64,000 nt of DNA from Sediminibacterium sp. (GCF_030695065.1 NZ_JAUYTR010000025.1:95154-159153); one strand, 5' to 3'; shown: positions 17,000 to 25,694, counted from the stretch's first letter. Notes: a model not told the origin generated them from the letters alone. Program-made: numbers and translations.

Positions 17000-17737
17000 A
17001 TGCTAAAAATTTTACTCAATAAATATTACCCACAATACTTACAACTTACTGAATTTAAAAACATTAAGGCTTTTGAGACTTATTATAGTAAATGGTGGAA
17101 TGAAAGGAAAGATGAATTGCAAGAATCTTATTCAGATACAGATGATGGGCGAGAGTTTTGTTTTTATGATAGGGAAAATGGGGAGGAAATTAATAAACTA
17201 AGATTCATTAAATCAAAACTTCAAATTTCTCTTATAGCTGCTAACATTTGTACGATTATAAAAGAGAAAAACAGTATGGATTTCCAGTCAGTAATGTTCA
17301 AAAACTGTATATCTGAAATAGATTTAATGCACTTTGAACTTGGAGAAAAGAAATTCTTAACTGATAAATACCCCTTTATTTTGGATGAGTTAAATAAAAT
17401 TAAAGACAGCTTGATTTTGAATTTTGGTTATCTTATTTCAAAAAAAGACAATCTTAATTTTGGAGCTCATACACCCAAGATACAATGGTTGGGAAGAACC
17501 AATCTTTTAACTACACTCTTATATGATTTATGGCAAGGTCAGGATAATGGTTCAAAATTACCTTCTTCTAAACCTCTTATAAAAGCTCAGCTAAAGGAAT
17601 TGACAGAGCTATTAGTTAATAATTTTATTGATGAAAAAGGGAATCCAATGAAAGCAAGTACTATTTCTGATTATCTTAATACTTCTAAACCTAATAAACG
17701 AGCAAAGAAAGGAGTACGTTTAGAAATTCCTATTTAA
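17000..17737 (+). CDS. RteC-like protein
   Basis: 245 residues with no clear catalytic motif. The C-terminal part (KIQWLGRTNLLTTLLYDLWQGQ, then KELTELLVNNFIDEKGNPMKASTISDYL) resembles the RteC-like domain of Bacteroidota mobile elements, in which a short target-like segment ('IQW.G....L..L...L') precedes a helical domain. RteC is a regulator of excision in conjugative transposons. Assignment by pattern only. It is followed ten bases later by a small unknown gene, and it lies upstream of the replication ATPase. Confidence 0.55.
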   Translation: MLKILLNKYYPQYLQLTEFKNIKAFETYYSKWWNERKDELQESYSDTDDGREFCFYDRENGEEINKLRFIKSKLQISLIAANICTIIKEKNSMDFQSVMFKNCISEIDLMHFELGEKKFLTDKYPFILDELNKIKDSLILNFGYLISKKDNLNFGAHTPKIQWLGRTNLLTTLLYDLWQGQDNGSKLPSSKPLIKAQLKELTELLVNNFIDEKGNPMKASTISDYLNTSKPNKRAKKGVRLEIPI

Positions 17738-17747
17738 TATTTCATAT

Positions 17748-18113
17748 ATGAGCTTAATTATAAACTTAGCTAGTAAAATAGCAAGCACTAATCAAAAATG
17801 CATTTTTATTAAGACTAGTCTTGGAAAAGATGTATTTCTAAAAAATTACGTGCTTTGTTTTCTAAGAAATGAGTTGCCAGTCAGTATTAAGGATTTGTTT
17901 CTTCATTCATTAAATCTGCCAGACTATATTTTGAAAAGTGGAGATGTTTTGAAAGTCTATATTGGGAAGGGAGAGAATGGAATATTAAAATCAAAGAACA
18001 ATACAGTTTATAAGATATTTTGGGATTTAGATGAAGAAATATTTTCTCATAAAGAAGTATTTTATTCAATTGAATATGTAGAGAGAATTGATATCAAAAG
18101 AGGCATGTATTAA
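17748..18113 (+). CDS. Hypothetical protein
   Basis: 121 residues, mixed alpha/beta, no signal peptide and no family recognised. A short beta-rich stretch reads GDVLKVYIGKGENGILK. It begins ten bases after the RteC-like gene and ends before a terminator, so the two form a short operon. Confidence 0.6.
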   Translation: MSLIINLASKIASTNQKCIFIKTSLGKDVFLKNYVLCFLRNELPVSIKDLFLHSLNLPDYILKSGDVLKVYIGKGENGILKSKNNTVYKIFWDLDEEIFSHKEVFYSIEYVERIDIKRGMY

Positions 18114-18125
18114 CTATGTATTTTG

Positions 18126-18153
18126 TCCTAATAGGATAGTGTTAGGATTTTTT
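18126..18153 (+). terminator. Terminator in the element
   Basis: TCCTAA / TTAGGA arms with a ten-base loop followed by six T, after gene 17748-18113. Confidence 0.6.
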
Positions 18154-18199
18154 ACCTCTTCCCCAACTTGCAGCTTTGTGTAAACAAAATCAAAAAATA

Positions 18200-19387
18200 A
18201 TGTTTACAAAAGAAACAACCCCTGCAACAGTCAATCAGTCAAAAGAAGTACTTTCTAATCTGACTGATAATCAAAAAGAGTATCTAAAATCATTAAAAAA
18301 TGTCTTTTTCGACCCTGAAAATGACCCAGAGCAATGTCTAGAAGTATTAATGGATTATAAAGAAGGGTGGGAGGGAAATATAATAGAAAATTCAGAAGAA
18401 GATATCCCTGAAGAAAAAATAACGAGTGATGATGATTTGACCTTTAATGAATATACCATTACTGGAGATAAATTAGTTCAAATAGCTGTAGACTCAATTC
18501 CCCATTTGTGGTATCCATATTTCCCAACTACAGGGCTTGTTGGAATTAGTGGAGCAAGTGAAGCAGGTAAAAGCACCTTTGCAAGACAATTGGCTTTAGC
18601 TATTTGCAATGATGAAAATACTTTCTTGGAACACCCACTTTACTTACAGCATAAAAGTGTATTGTATATTTCAACTGAGGATGACCAAACAAGTATGAGT
18701 GTTCAGATAAAGAAGCAAACATTGAGCAGATATAGAGATGGGTTATCAAGGTTTAAATTAGGGTTAAATATTGCTAATGTATTCACTTATATACAAAATG
18801 AATTAACCAAGCAAAAGGCTGATTTAGTAGTGATAGATGTATGGGCAGATTTATATGGAGAAAGTTCTAATGAATTATCTAAGGTGAGAAAGAATCTGAA
18901 TAATTATTCAAATCTCTGTAGGTCTTTCAAGACTTGTATCTGTATTATCCACCATAATACTAAACACTCAAAAGATAATGAGCCAAGTAAGACTAATTTG
19001 AATGGCTCACAAGCTATAGAAGCTAAGCTAAGGACACTTTTAGAATTAAGAGAAATTAATGGCACATCTAAGCAACTTTCAATAATAAAAGGCAATTATA
19101 TTCCTTTCGAATTGAAGAAGAAAAGGCTAATATTATCTCAAGGAGATGATTTGAATTTGGATTTTCAAGCAGAGCAACTTTACGAAGTTGAACAAGGAAA
19201 GAAAAGTCAGAATTCTTTTGATGAAGTTTGTAAAGAAAGAGCCATTCAGCTATATACTGTTGAAGGTTACAGTCAGCATAATACCTGTAAGATTTTAGTG
19301 AAAGAATTTGGGGATAAAGCACCCTCCTATGGTAAAATGAATCCATGGTTAAAGGGCTATAAAAAAGGTCAGGCAAAAAAAGAGTAG
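18200..19387 (+). CDS. RepA-type AAA_25 ATPase (replication helicase-like)
   Basis: 395 residues from ATG 18200; the longer frame uses TTG and adds eight residues. Residues about 100-300 form a RecA-like ATPase: Walker A GASEAGKST, STEDDQ (acidic motif following it), Walker B LVVIDVWADL, and the IIHHNTKHS sensor with NGSQAIEAK. This pattern is that of AAA_25/RepA hexameric helicases used by plasmids and islands. The C-terminal 60 residues look like a small helical DNA-binding domain. It sits just before an iteron-like non-coding region, which supports a replication role. Confidence 0.8.
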   Translation: MFTKETTPATVNQSKEVLSNLTDNQKEYLKSLKNVFFDPENDPEQCLEVLMDYKEGWEGNIIENSEEDIPEEKITSDDDLTFNEYTITGDKLVQIAVDSIPHLWYPYFPTTGLVGISGASEAGKSTFARQLALAICNDENTFLEHPLYLQHKSVLYISTEDDQTSMSVQIKKQTLSRYRDGLSRFKLGLNIANVFTYIQNELTKQKADLVVIDVWADLYGESSNELSKVRKNLNNYSNLCRSFKTCICIIHHNTKHSKDNEPSKTNLNGSQAIEAKLRTLLELREINGTSKQLSIIKGNYIPFELKKKRLILSQGDDLNLDFQAEQLYEVEQGKKSQNSFDEVCKERAIQLYTVEGYSQHNTCKILVKEFGDKAPSYGKMNPWLKGYKKGQAKKE

Positions 19388-19411
19388 GATATTGATTGAC
19401 TGATAATTTTC

Positions 19412-19438
19412 CAAAGACAGATTTATTCTGTCTTTTGG
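19412..19438 (+). terminator. Terminator after the AAA_25 gene
   Basis: AAAGACAG / CTGTCTTT arms (8 bp, 7-base loop) ending in TTTT. Confidence 0.6.
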
Positions 19439-19968
19439 TGTTATGAATAGTTTCTAATTACTATTGTAAAGTACTAGTATATTGTAAAGAATTGAACATT
19501 TTATTTTTATTACATCCATTTAGAATATTTTCTCTATGAGTTTAGTAAATGACAATTATCCAGCAGGTGCTTCTCTTTCTCTATTTATACATTATAAAAG
19601 GAGCCAACTGATTATTGACAAATAGAATAAACATTATATAGTTATTTCAAAAAAACAGTGTTTTAACCCATTATAAATAAGTATTTCTACTTGATAATTT
19701 TAATGCAAAAGCAAAGTTTGGAAAATGAATAAACACTCAGATATAACTGCTTTAAAATTATACCCCCTCTATTTTTGATACCCCACTTCAAAAAGTACCC
19801 CCTACCTAATTTTTCTTTAAAAGACTTTCTAGAGTCCACTCCCCAAAAACCAGGCTCAGGTTTGGGCAAGCCTTGATATACCCCCTATACATGTCATGGA
19901 GGTAGACAAGGCTACTCATACATTGAATATTCAGTGTATTTATTTATTCATCATTAAATACAAAGAAG
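19439..19968. other. Non-coding region with iteron-like repeats, possible origin
   Basis: A 530-base gap of mostly AT-rich sequence. It holds four direct copies of TACCCC(C)-type octamers at 19761, 19779, 19796 and 19879 (the second reads TACCCCAC), with 18, 17 and 83 bases between starts, in an otherwise AT-rich setting. Directly repeated short motifs next to a RepA-like ATPase gene are typical of replication origins. A 20-base imperfect palindrome lies at 19919-19938. The 60-codon frame on the minus strand here covers the repeats and is probably not a gene. Confidence 0.5.
19919..19938. promoter_or_regulatory. Palindromic operator-like site
   Basis: TACATTGAATATTCAGTGTA is a 20-base palindrome with a single mismatched pair. 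It lies 31 bases before the gene at 19969 and could be bound by a dimeric regulator. Confidence 0.45.
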
Positions 19969-20316
19969 ATGGTAACAGTTACAAACTATGCAGTTCGTAC
20001 AACAAAAGATGACAAGAGATTTATTACTCTAGAGTTATCTGGAAAAGTCGAGTTAGTTCAGTCCCAAGAGACTGGTAAATTTTATGCTACTCGTAGAAGG
20101 TGTTCAATCCCTTCAACCTTTGATGAGCATGTTGCAAAATCAATTATTGGTACTGAGATTGAAGGAGAAATTGTTCGTGTACAATCAGAACCTTATGATT
20201 TTACTAATCCTCAAACTGGCGAAGTAATGTCATTAGCCTATAGTTGGGCATATCAGCCAGAAGGTGCAAGTGAAACCATTGGTGAAACTAGAGTAACAAT
20301 TATGGACGAAGCATAG
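19969..20316 (+). CDS. Hypothetical protein, possibly ssDNA-binding-like
   Basis: 115 residues, mostly predicted beta strands (ITLELSGKVELVQSQ, TGKFYATRRRCSIPS, IEGEIVRVQS), without a catalytic motif. The beta-barrel look and the location directly upstream of a Sak4-like ATPase suggest an OB-fold single-strand DNA-binding or recombination mediator role. This is inferred from the neighbourhood, not from a recognised family. It has its own terminator downstream. Confidence 0.55.
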   Translation: MVTVTNYAVRTTKDDKRFITLELSGKVELVQSQETGKFYATRRRCSIPSTFDEHVAKSIIGTEIEGEIVRVQSEPYDFTNPQTGEVMSLAYSWAYQPEGASETIGETRVTIMDEA

Positions 20317-20327
20317 ACAAGACAGAG

Positions 20328-20356
20328 AAAGCAGGACTGAGAAGTTCTGCTTTTTT
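20328..20356 (+). terminator. Terminator after gene 19969-20316
   Basis: AAAGCAG(G)AC / GT(T)CTGCTTT stem with one mismatch and a six-base loop, followed by a T-run. Confidence 0.7.
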
Positions 20357-20383
20357 ATTTTAAACATTTCAAATTAAAAATTT

Positions 20384-21274
20384 ATGCAGTTAATTACAGC
20401 TAGCAGAAAGAATGCTAAAATCAAAATGGCACTTCAGGGCCCAAGTGGTTCAGGGAAGACCTATTCCTCATTACTAATTGCTTTTGGTTTGTGCAATAAT
20501 TGGAGTAAAATAGCAGTCATTGATACAGAGAACCATTCCTCAGAACTATACTCTCATTTGGGTAAGTATAATGTTTTACATGTAGAAGAACCTTTTACAC
20601 CTGAAAGGTATATTGAAGCTATTCAGTTATGTGAGAAGGGAGGAATGGAAGTTGTAATCATTGATAGCATCACTCATGAGTGGATGAATATCCTTGAGGC
20701 ACATAGTAAGATGACTGGTAATAGTTATACCAATTGGAGTAAGCTTACCCCAAGACACAATGCCTTTGTGAATTACATCTTGCAAAGCCAAGTACATATT
20801 ATTGGTACAATTCGCTCTAAGCAAGAGTATGTATTATCTGAAAAGAATGGCAAACAAGTGCCTGAGAAAGTTGGGTTAAAGGGGGTGACCAGGGATGGAA
20901 TGGATTATGAGTTCACTTTAGTGTTTGAAATTGACATTAAGAACAATGCAATTGCTACTAAGGACAGAACTTCCATTTTTAAAGGAACACCTGAGTTTGT
21001 AATTACTTCTAAAACTGGCAAAATGATACTGGATTGGTGTAATGAGGGAGATAAAGTATCAGAATCAAATAAGGAAGTATTCAAAAGAATAAATAGCTGC
21101 AAAAGTCTAGATGAATTATTACAGTTGTATTATCAGCAGCCTGTAGACAACCCAACTATCCTTAGTGCGTTTACTGAGAAACGAACAGAACTAGAAAAAC
21201 TTGCTACTCCATCTCAATTAACTGACCCAACAAATATCAAACCCAATGGAAAACTTAAAACTGCTCAATCATAG
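20384..21274 (+). CDS. Sak4-like / AAA_24 RecA-fold ATPase
   Basis: 296 residues. Walker A GPSGSGKTYSS (about residue 18), DTENHSSELY, Walker B VVIIDSITHEW, and a later GTIRSKQEY sensor region. This is the pattern of phage Sak4-type recombinases (AAA_24), which assist single-strand annealing or exchange, usually with an SSB. Its neighbour upstream may be such a partner. It overlaps the next gene by 29 bases, so both are on one transcript. Confidence 0.78.
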   Translation: MQLITASRKNAKIKMALQGPSGSGKTYSSLLIAFGLCNNWSKIAVIDTENHSSELYSHLGKYNVLHVEEPFTPERYIEAIQLCEKGGMEVVIIDSITHEWMNILEAHSKMTGNSYTNWSKLTPRHNAFVNYILQSQVHIIGTIRSKQEYVLSEKNGKQVPEKVGLKGVTRDGMDYEFTLVFEIDIKNNAIATKDRTSIFKGTPEFVITSKTGKMILDWCNEGDKVSESNKEVFKRINSCKSLDELLQLYYQQPVDNPTILSAFTEKRTELEKLATPSQLTDPTNIKPNGKLKTAQS

Positions 21275-22256
21275 TGAGAGTGAGTATATCGAGCATGAAT
21301 TGATTTTGCCTATTAATAATCTTCCTGTAGAAGTAAGTACAGATAATCCCTTCATACATGCCAATACCACTCAAATACCATTTAGTGAGCTAAATGAAAA
21401 GCATATAATTCCTGTTTTCATTAAGGATAATGAGCCAGTAATTAGTTGCCATGATTTTATTAGTGTCACTAGTGATGTGGTTCAGGATATATATGGGCAT
21501 GAAACGATCCTATGCCCCAATATCAGGGTTTCGCATCCTATAAAGGGAAGAGTGCCAGAAGCTAGAAATAAGCCTGCAAATGAACTATTAGAGCATGAAA
21601 AGACCTTGTATTATGAAAGGATGGCTTATATAATTGAAATTCCCACTATTTACGATGTAATAGATGGAAATAAACTTTCATTAACAGTTGGTGGAGTTAA
21701 GTCTTACCATTTAGATAACCTTAATTCCAAAAAAGGCAGTGATGAGCATTTTAAAGTGTTCATAGGATTCAAGAATCAGGTTTGTACCAATCTATGTGTT
21801 TGGTCTGATGGATTGTATGCTGACTTAAAAGTCACTTCTATTGGTCAATTAAAGGCGCTTATTAGAACCCTTCTTGAAAAGTACAATCCTAATTTCCACT
21901 TAAGGCAAATGGAGCTTTTAACAAAGTATCATTTAACAGAGCATCAGTTTGCAACATTAATTGGCAGATGTAGGATGTATCAACATTTATCATATTCCAT
22001 GAAAAAGGATTTGTCTCCTATGCTTCTAGGTGATTCCCAAATTGGAATGATTTGCAAAGACTATTATAGAGATAGTAGTTTCTGCAAAAATGAGGATGGT
22101 ACCATCAACCTCTGGAAATTGTACAATCTATTTACAGGTGCAAATAAGAGTACTTATTTCGACAGTTTCTTAGATAGAAGTGTAAATGCTTATCATTTCA
22201 TTGAGCAGATACGTTTTGCCCTCCAAAACCAAACCAATAACTGGTATTTAAATTAG
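21246..22256 (+). CDS. DUF3871 protein
   Basis: 336 residues that I recognise as DUF3871, a family common in Bacteroidota mobile elements. The conserved runs are PFIHANT, CPNIRVSHPIKGRVPEA, NELLEHEKTLYYERM, VCTNLCVWSDG, TEHQFATLIGRCRMYQ and NLWKLYNLFTGANKSTY-DSFLDR. Molecular function is not known; its regular place in replication/recombination modules suggests a DNA-processing or plasmid-maintenance role. Translation probably couples to the Sak4-like gene by the 29-base overlap, and a strong terminator follows. Confidence 0.85.
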   Translation: MENLKLLNHSESEYIEHELILPINNLPVEVSTDNPFIHANTTQIPFSELNEKHIIPVFIKDNEPVISCHDFISVTSDVVQDIYGHETILCPNIRVSHPIKGRVPEARNKPANELLEHEKTLYYERMAYIIEIPTIYDVIDGNKLSLTVGGVKSYHLDNLNSKKGSDEHFKVFIGFKNQVCTNLCVWSDGLYADLKVTSIGQLKALIRTLLEKYNPNFHLRQMELLTKYHLTEHQFATLIGRCRMYQHLSYSMKKDLSPMLLGDSQIGMICKDYYRDSSFCKNEDGTINLWKLYNLFTGANKSTYFDSFLDRSVNAYHFIEQIRFALQNQTNNWYLN

Positions 22257-22261
22257 TAACT

Positions 22262-22295
22262 AGTCCTGTAGGTGAAAACTTACAGGACTTTTATT
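22262..22295 (+). terminator. Terminator after the DUF3871 gene
   Basis: A perfect 9-bp stem (AGTCCTGTA / TACAGGACT, 10-base loop) followed by TTTATTTT. Confidence 0.85.
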
Positions 22296-22305
22296 TTATT
22301 AAAAA

Positions 22306-22551
22306 ATGAGTAATTCTTTAAGATTAAGATTTGTTACTGATAGTTGCTTATTAGTTGTAAAGCAAAATGGTAAAATGGTGGTTTTGTATACCCCATTTAG
22401 GGTATTAACAATTATTCCTGTAGAAGGTCTTAATATCCATACCCAAGTATATGTTGATGCTGTTTTTCATCACCATCAATACAGATTATGCTTTCTAATC
22501 AATGGGAAGCTTTACCCATACAATTATTTCCAAATTAATGTATCCTTTTAA
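22306..22551 (+). CDS. Small hypothetical protein
   Basis: 81 residues, beta-rich, no recognised family. It starts 11 bases after the terminator hairpin and ends just before the RadC-like gene. The ATG start and lack of overlap make it plausible, but there is no motif to support it. Confidence 0.45.
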   Translation: MSNSLRLRFVTDSCLLVVKQNGKMVVLYTPFRVLTIIPVEGLNIHTQVYVDAVFHHHQYRLCFLINGKLYPYNYFQINVSF

Positions 22552-22561
22552 AAAGAAAATT

Positions 22562-23020
22562 ATGAATGCCTATAATGTCGTAAATGTCGCAGAAATACAA
22601 GTAAGTTATAATCCAACTTGTTATAATAATCCTTTAATATCACGAAGCCAAGATGCTTTTAATGTATTAAGGAAGTTTATACCTAATGAAACAATTTCAC
22701 TACAGGAACATTTTCTTGTTATGTTTCTTAATAATTCAAATATGGTATTAGGTGTTTATATGCTTTCAAAAGGTGGAATAACTAGTACTTCAGTAGACCC
22801 CAGATTAATATTAGCTACAGCATTAAAGGTCGCTGCAACTGGTATGATTTTATGCCATAACCATCCATCAGGTAATTTGAAGCCTTCAGAAGCTGATAAA
22901 ATGCTCACTAGAAAATTAACAAATGCAGCAGCTTTTATGGATATCAAGATTGCAGACCATATAATTATGTCAGGAACAAATAACAGTTACTTCAGTTTTG
23001 CTGATGAAGGACTTATTTAA
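22562..23020 (+). CDS. RadC-like JAB/JAMM-domain protein
   Basis: 152 residues from ATG 22562 (MNAYNVVNVAEIQ); earlier starts overlap the previous gene. It carries the JAMM metal site: Glu in LQEHFLVMFLN, then CHNHPSGNLKPSEAD. This is the MPN(+)/RadC domain widespread in plasmids, islands and phages, whose true function is unsettled; DNA-repair involvement in older literature was not confirmed. It lacks the N-terminal helix-hairpin-helix of chromosomal RadC, as mobile versions do. Confidence 0.85.
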   Translation: MNAYNVVNVAEIQVSYNPTCYNNPLISRSQDAFNVLRKFIPNETISLQEHFLVMFLNNSNMVLGVYMLSKGGITSTSVDPRLILATALKVAATGMILCHNHPSGNLKPSEADKMLTRKLTNAAAFMDIKIADHIIMSGTNNSYFSFADEGLI

Positions 23021-23108
23021 TATTGATTTCAATTTATATCTTCCTTTGAATTATTTTAATTTTACTTTGGACTGTAGTTCTATTTACTATTAAATAAATT
23101 CCAGAATA

Positions 23109-23792
23109 ATGACATTAGAAAGTCTAGGCGATTATTTAAAAGGGAAACCTAAGTCAATATTAACTTGTGTGCATTTAGGTAATCAATTATCATTTTCTCC
23201 AAAATGCTATACTAAAAATGCATTTTTTTATGATGAAAATCGAAACCTTGTAAAACGTTTGGATTTTCATGTTCCATCCAAGCTTATTGATACTTACACA
23301 TATATTACTAAAGCGAATTATGAAAATACTATTAGGTATGAGTTTCTGGGTAATCAAATTGTACACTACAACATTTACCAATTTGATAAGTTTAGGAACT
23401 TGGTTGAAGATGAAGAAATTAGTAAAAGGGGTTATTCGCTAACGAAAACTTATTATACCTATGATGCAAATAATAATTTGATTTTTAAGAAAAAAATTGA
23501 TTGTATGTCTAATTTAATAATTTATTCTTGCTCAATCAAATATACCAGTGATAGTTCTAGAATTGAAACTGCTGAAATTAAATACATGAATAGTGTAGAA
23601 AAGACTTGGCTTGGTACTTTTGAGTATGAAGATAATATTATCATATCTGAAAAATATCTTTTTAATAATAAAAGGTATTATGAGTATCAAGTAAAACAAT
23701 TGGATAAAAAGGGAAATTGGATAAAAAGGGAGTTTAATTCCAATTTTTATAAAAATCATATTTATCAGAGGGAGATTGAGTACCACATTTAA
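23109..23792 (+). CDS. Hypothetical protein with YD-like repeats
   Basis: 227 residues with repeated strand-turn units such as YDENRNLVKRLDF, FDKFRNLVEDEE, YDANNNLIFKKK and LDKKGNWIKREF. These resemble short RHS/YD-type or MORN-like beta repeats. No signal peptide, so probably cytoplasmic. No family I can name. It stands alone between the RadC-like gene and a convergent regulator gene. Confidence 0.55.
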   Translation: MTLESLGDYLKGKPKSILTCVHLGNQLSFSPKCYTKNAFFYDENRNLVKRLDFHVPSKLIDTYTYITKANYENTIRYEFLGNQIVHYNIYQFDKFRNLVEDEEISKRGYSLTKTYYTYDANNNLIFKKKIDCMSNLIIYSCSIKYTSDSSRIETAEIKYMNSVEKTWLGTFEYEDNIIISEKYLFNNKRYYEYQVKQLDKKGNWIKREFNSNFYKNHIYQREIEYHI

Positions 23793-23867
23793 CTTCAATT
23801 AGTACTGATAAAATTGTGTAAGAAACTATTTCACTTGGAATTCAATAAATTAGTTTGTTAATTCCTT

Positions 23868-24107
23868 TTAAACTAATTCTTTAGGATTAACATCCAACGC
23901 TTCTGCAATTAGTAATAGGTAGGAAACAGAGAAGTTTACTTTACCTAATTCAACCCTATTTATTTGGGAATAATCCTTATCGTTACATTTAAAGGCTAAA
24001 TCCATCTGTGTAAGACCTTTTTGGAGACGCAATTCTCTGATTCTGCTACCAATTTTAAGCAGAAATTCATCATCCCTATAATATGGCTTCCTTGACTTTT
24101 TTTTCAC
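23868..24107 (-). CDS. XRE-family HTH regulator
   Basis: A 79-residue Cro/C1-type helix-turn-helix protein; the domain IGSRIRELRLQKGLTQMDLAFKC...INRVELGKVNFSVSYLLLIAEALDV fills nearly all of it. It is divergent from the TPR gene at 24185, and the 77-base gap holds a repeated palindromic site that it very probably binds, controlling itself and the opposite operon. Confidence 0.88.
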   Translation of the reverse strand: MKKKSRKPYYRDDEFLLKIGSRIRELRLQKGLTQMDLAFKCNDKDYSQINRVELGKVNFSVSYLLLIAEALDVNPKELV

Positions 24108-24125
24108 CCACTAAAGGGAACAAAT

Positions 24126-24157
24126 AAGGATAATTTGTCATAGGGATAATTATCCTT
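24126..24157. promoter_or_regulatory. Operator for the XRE regulator
   Basis: A perfect palindrome GGATAATTATCC at 24144-24155 and a third half-site GGATAATT at 24128-24135, 16 bases upstream (about 1.5 helical turns). AAGGATAATT (24126-24135) and AATTATCCTT (24148-24157) also pair as a 10-bp inverted repeat. It lies between divergent starts, as expected for an autoregulated phage-like repressor. Confidence 0.65.
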
Positions 24158-24184
24158 AATTTTAATTTATAATTCAAGTTTTTT

Positions 24185-24922
24185 ATGGAACTAGCTCAGA
24201 TAAAAGCAATTGAAATTTTTTTAACAAAGTACCCTAAACTTAAAGAAATCATAAATGATAGAAATAAGCTTGAACAATTCCTCGAAAGGAATCCAGATAT
24301 AAGTTTAGAATTTATGGAAAAATTAGCAAATGCTAATAACCCTTATTTAGAGTTGATTGATGAAATTGATTCAATTCCTGAAGAAGACATTGATGTAGCA
24401 ATTTTAAAATGTCAACAAGGTGTCTTAAAATTTCCTAATGAACAACATATATTCTACAAGAAAATATCCCAGTTATTTGAAGGAAAAGAAAAGTATACAG
24501 ATTCTATTACATATGCTAAAAAATCAATTGAAACAACTCCTAAAGAAATAGAAGATTATCAATATAAAATATATTGGCTCCAAATGAACATTTTCGATTG
24601 TTATATGAAATTAAAAGAATGGGAAAAGGCATATTCATTAATTGACGAAATTATATTACCTTCTCCTGATTACAAATATAGTAGAGGAATAAAAAAAGTA
24701 GAAGTTCTAATTAAATTAGAATTTCTTGAATTAGCAAACTTAATAGTATGGGAACTTATTGATGATATTTCTCCAAAAGTTGGTAGTGATTATATGAAAT
24801 TATATGACCTTTATTCTTTCAAAGTAAGAATTAGCATTGCTGCAAATTTGGATGAAGATTCTATTAATAAGGATAGAGAAAAGATGGCTGAATATTCTTA
24901 TTTAATGTTACAAAATTGGTAG
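24185..24922 (+). CDS. TPR-like protein
   Basis: 245 residues, all helical. Three or so tetratricopeptide-type units are visible: AILKCQQGVLKFPNEQHIFYKKISQLFEGKEKYTDSITYAKKSIE, then YWLQMNIFDCYMKLKEWEKAYSLIDEI, then a further pair. It is likely a protein-protein interaction scaffold. It is the first gene of a unit with the zinc-ribbon gene four bases downstream, controlled by the XRE operator. No catalytic residues seen. Confidence 0.68.
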   Translation: MELAQIKAIEIFLTKYPKLKEIINDRNKLEQFLERNPDISLEFMEKLANANNPYLELIDEIDSIPEEDIDVAILKCQQGVLKFPNEQHIFYKKISQLFEGKEKYTDSITYAKKSIETTPKEIEDYQYKIYWLQMNIFDCYMKLKEWEKAYSLIDEIILPSPDYKYSRGIKKVEVLIKLEFLELANLIVWELIDDISPKVGSDYMKLYDLYSFKVRISIAANLDEDSINKDREKMAEYSYLMLQNW

Positions 24923-24926
24923 GGCT

Positions 24927-25685
24927 ATGCTAAAATTTGAAACTATAGAATCAAGTGGAACAAATGCATCTTGCAATAAATGTGGTATTTCAACTTGGGT
25001 TACAAATTACATGGAAGGGACTGAAGAAGGTGAAAGAGTTACTTATTGGGGATTTCAATGTCTTACTTGTGGGAATATAGAAACTGGTAAAGCTAGAGAA
25101 ACTGAAACAAATGGAGGATGTAGGGAATGTGGTGGCATATTAAGTCGAAAAGAACCAATTAAATGCCCTGCATGTTTAGGAAGTGGAATTGTATCTGATA
25201 AGGTAAAAGCTAAAAAAAGATTTTTACTTACTATTAAAAAAGGTGCAGATTATAAAATACCACCTCTTGACAATAAAATAGGATTTACAAAAGAAATTAT
25301 TTCATCACTACTAAGCCTCAATTTAATATTAGCTAATATAGATGCTGATGGGAAAGATATTGTACATACTGGTGAAGCAACTGTTGCAATAAAAATGCTT
25401 AGTTTCTTTGAAATAGACCCTAGTACTTCATTATTTGAATATGATATTTCTATGGAATTAGAAGTTATCTTAAAGTACTTGAAGCACTTAAGGAAAGAGC
25501 AGATTGATTGGCTATTAGTTTGCTTGCATGAACTTATAGTTTATGATGAGGATATAAATGAAATCGAATGGAATTTTATGAAAATCCTTCTGAATAACTT
25601 TGGAATGGATGAAGAGTACTATTTCAATTGTCTTTTAGAAGCTACCATGACTGATGGAACTTGGATAATCAGAGGTTCTGATTAA
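24927..25685 (+). CDS. Zinc-ribbon protein with TerB-like C-terminal domain
   Basis: 252 residues. The N-terminal 95 residues have four CxxC pairs (CNKC, CLTC, CREC, CPAC), the last as CPACLGSG which recalls the CxxCxGxG motif of DnaJ. The C-terminal 80 residues (DWLLVCLHELIVYDEDINEIEWNFMKILLNNFGMDEEYY) have the helical pattern with acidic residues seen in TerB-like domains. It starts four bases after the TPR gene. A role in metal-dependent sensing or scaffolding is only a guess. Confidence 0.55.
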   Translation: MLKFETIESSGTNASCNKCGISTWVTNYMEGTEEGERVTYWGFQCLTCGNIETGKARETETNGGCRECGGILSRKEPIKCPACLGSGIVSDKVKAKKRFLLTIKKGADYKIPPLDNKIGFTKEIISSLLSLNLILANIDADGKDIVHTGEATVAIKMLSFFEIDPSTSLFEYDISMELEVILKYLKHLRKEQIDWLLVCLHELIVYDEDINEIEWNFMKILLNNFGMDEEYYFNCLLEATMTDGTWIIRGSD

Positions 25686-25694
25686 ATAGCAAAT

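Noticed and set aside
19687..19869. 60-codon frame on the minus strand
   Set aside because: It lies over the TACCCC repeats in the origin-like gap and has no recognisable protein pattern.
19761..19886. CRISPR array from the TACCCC repeats
   Set aside because: Repeats are only eight bases and spacing is one to two helical turns; no cas genes.
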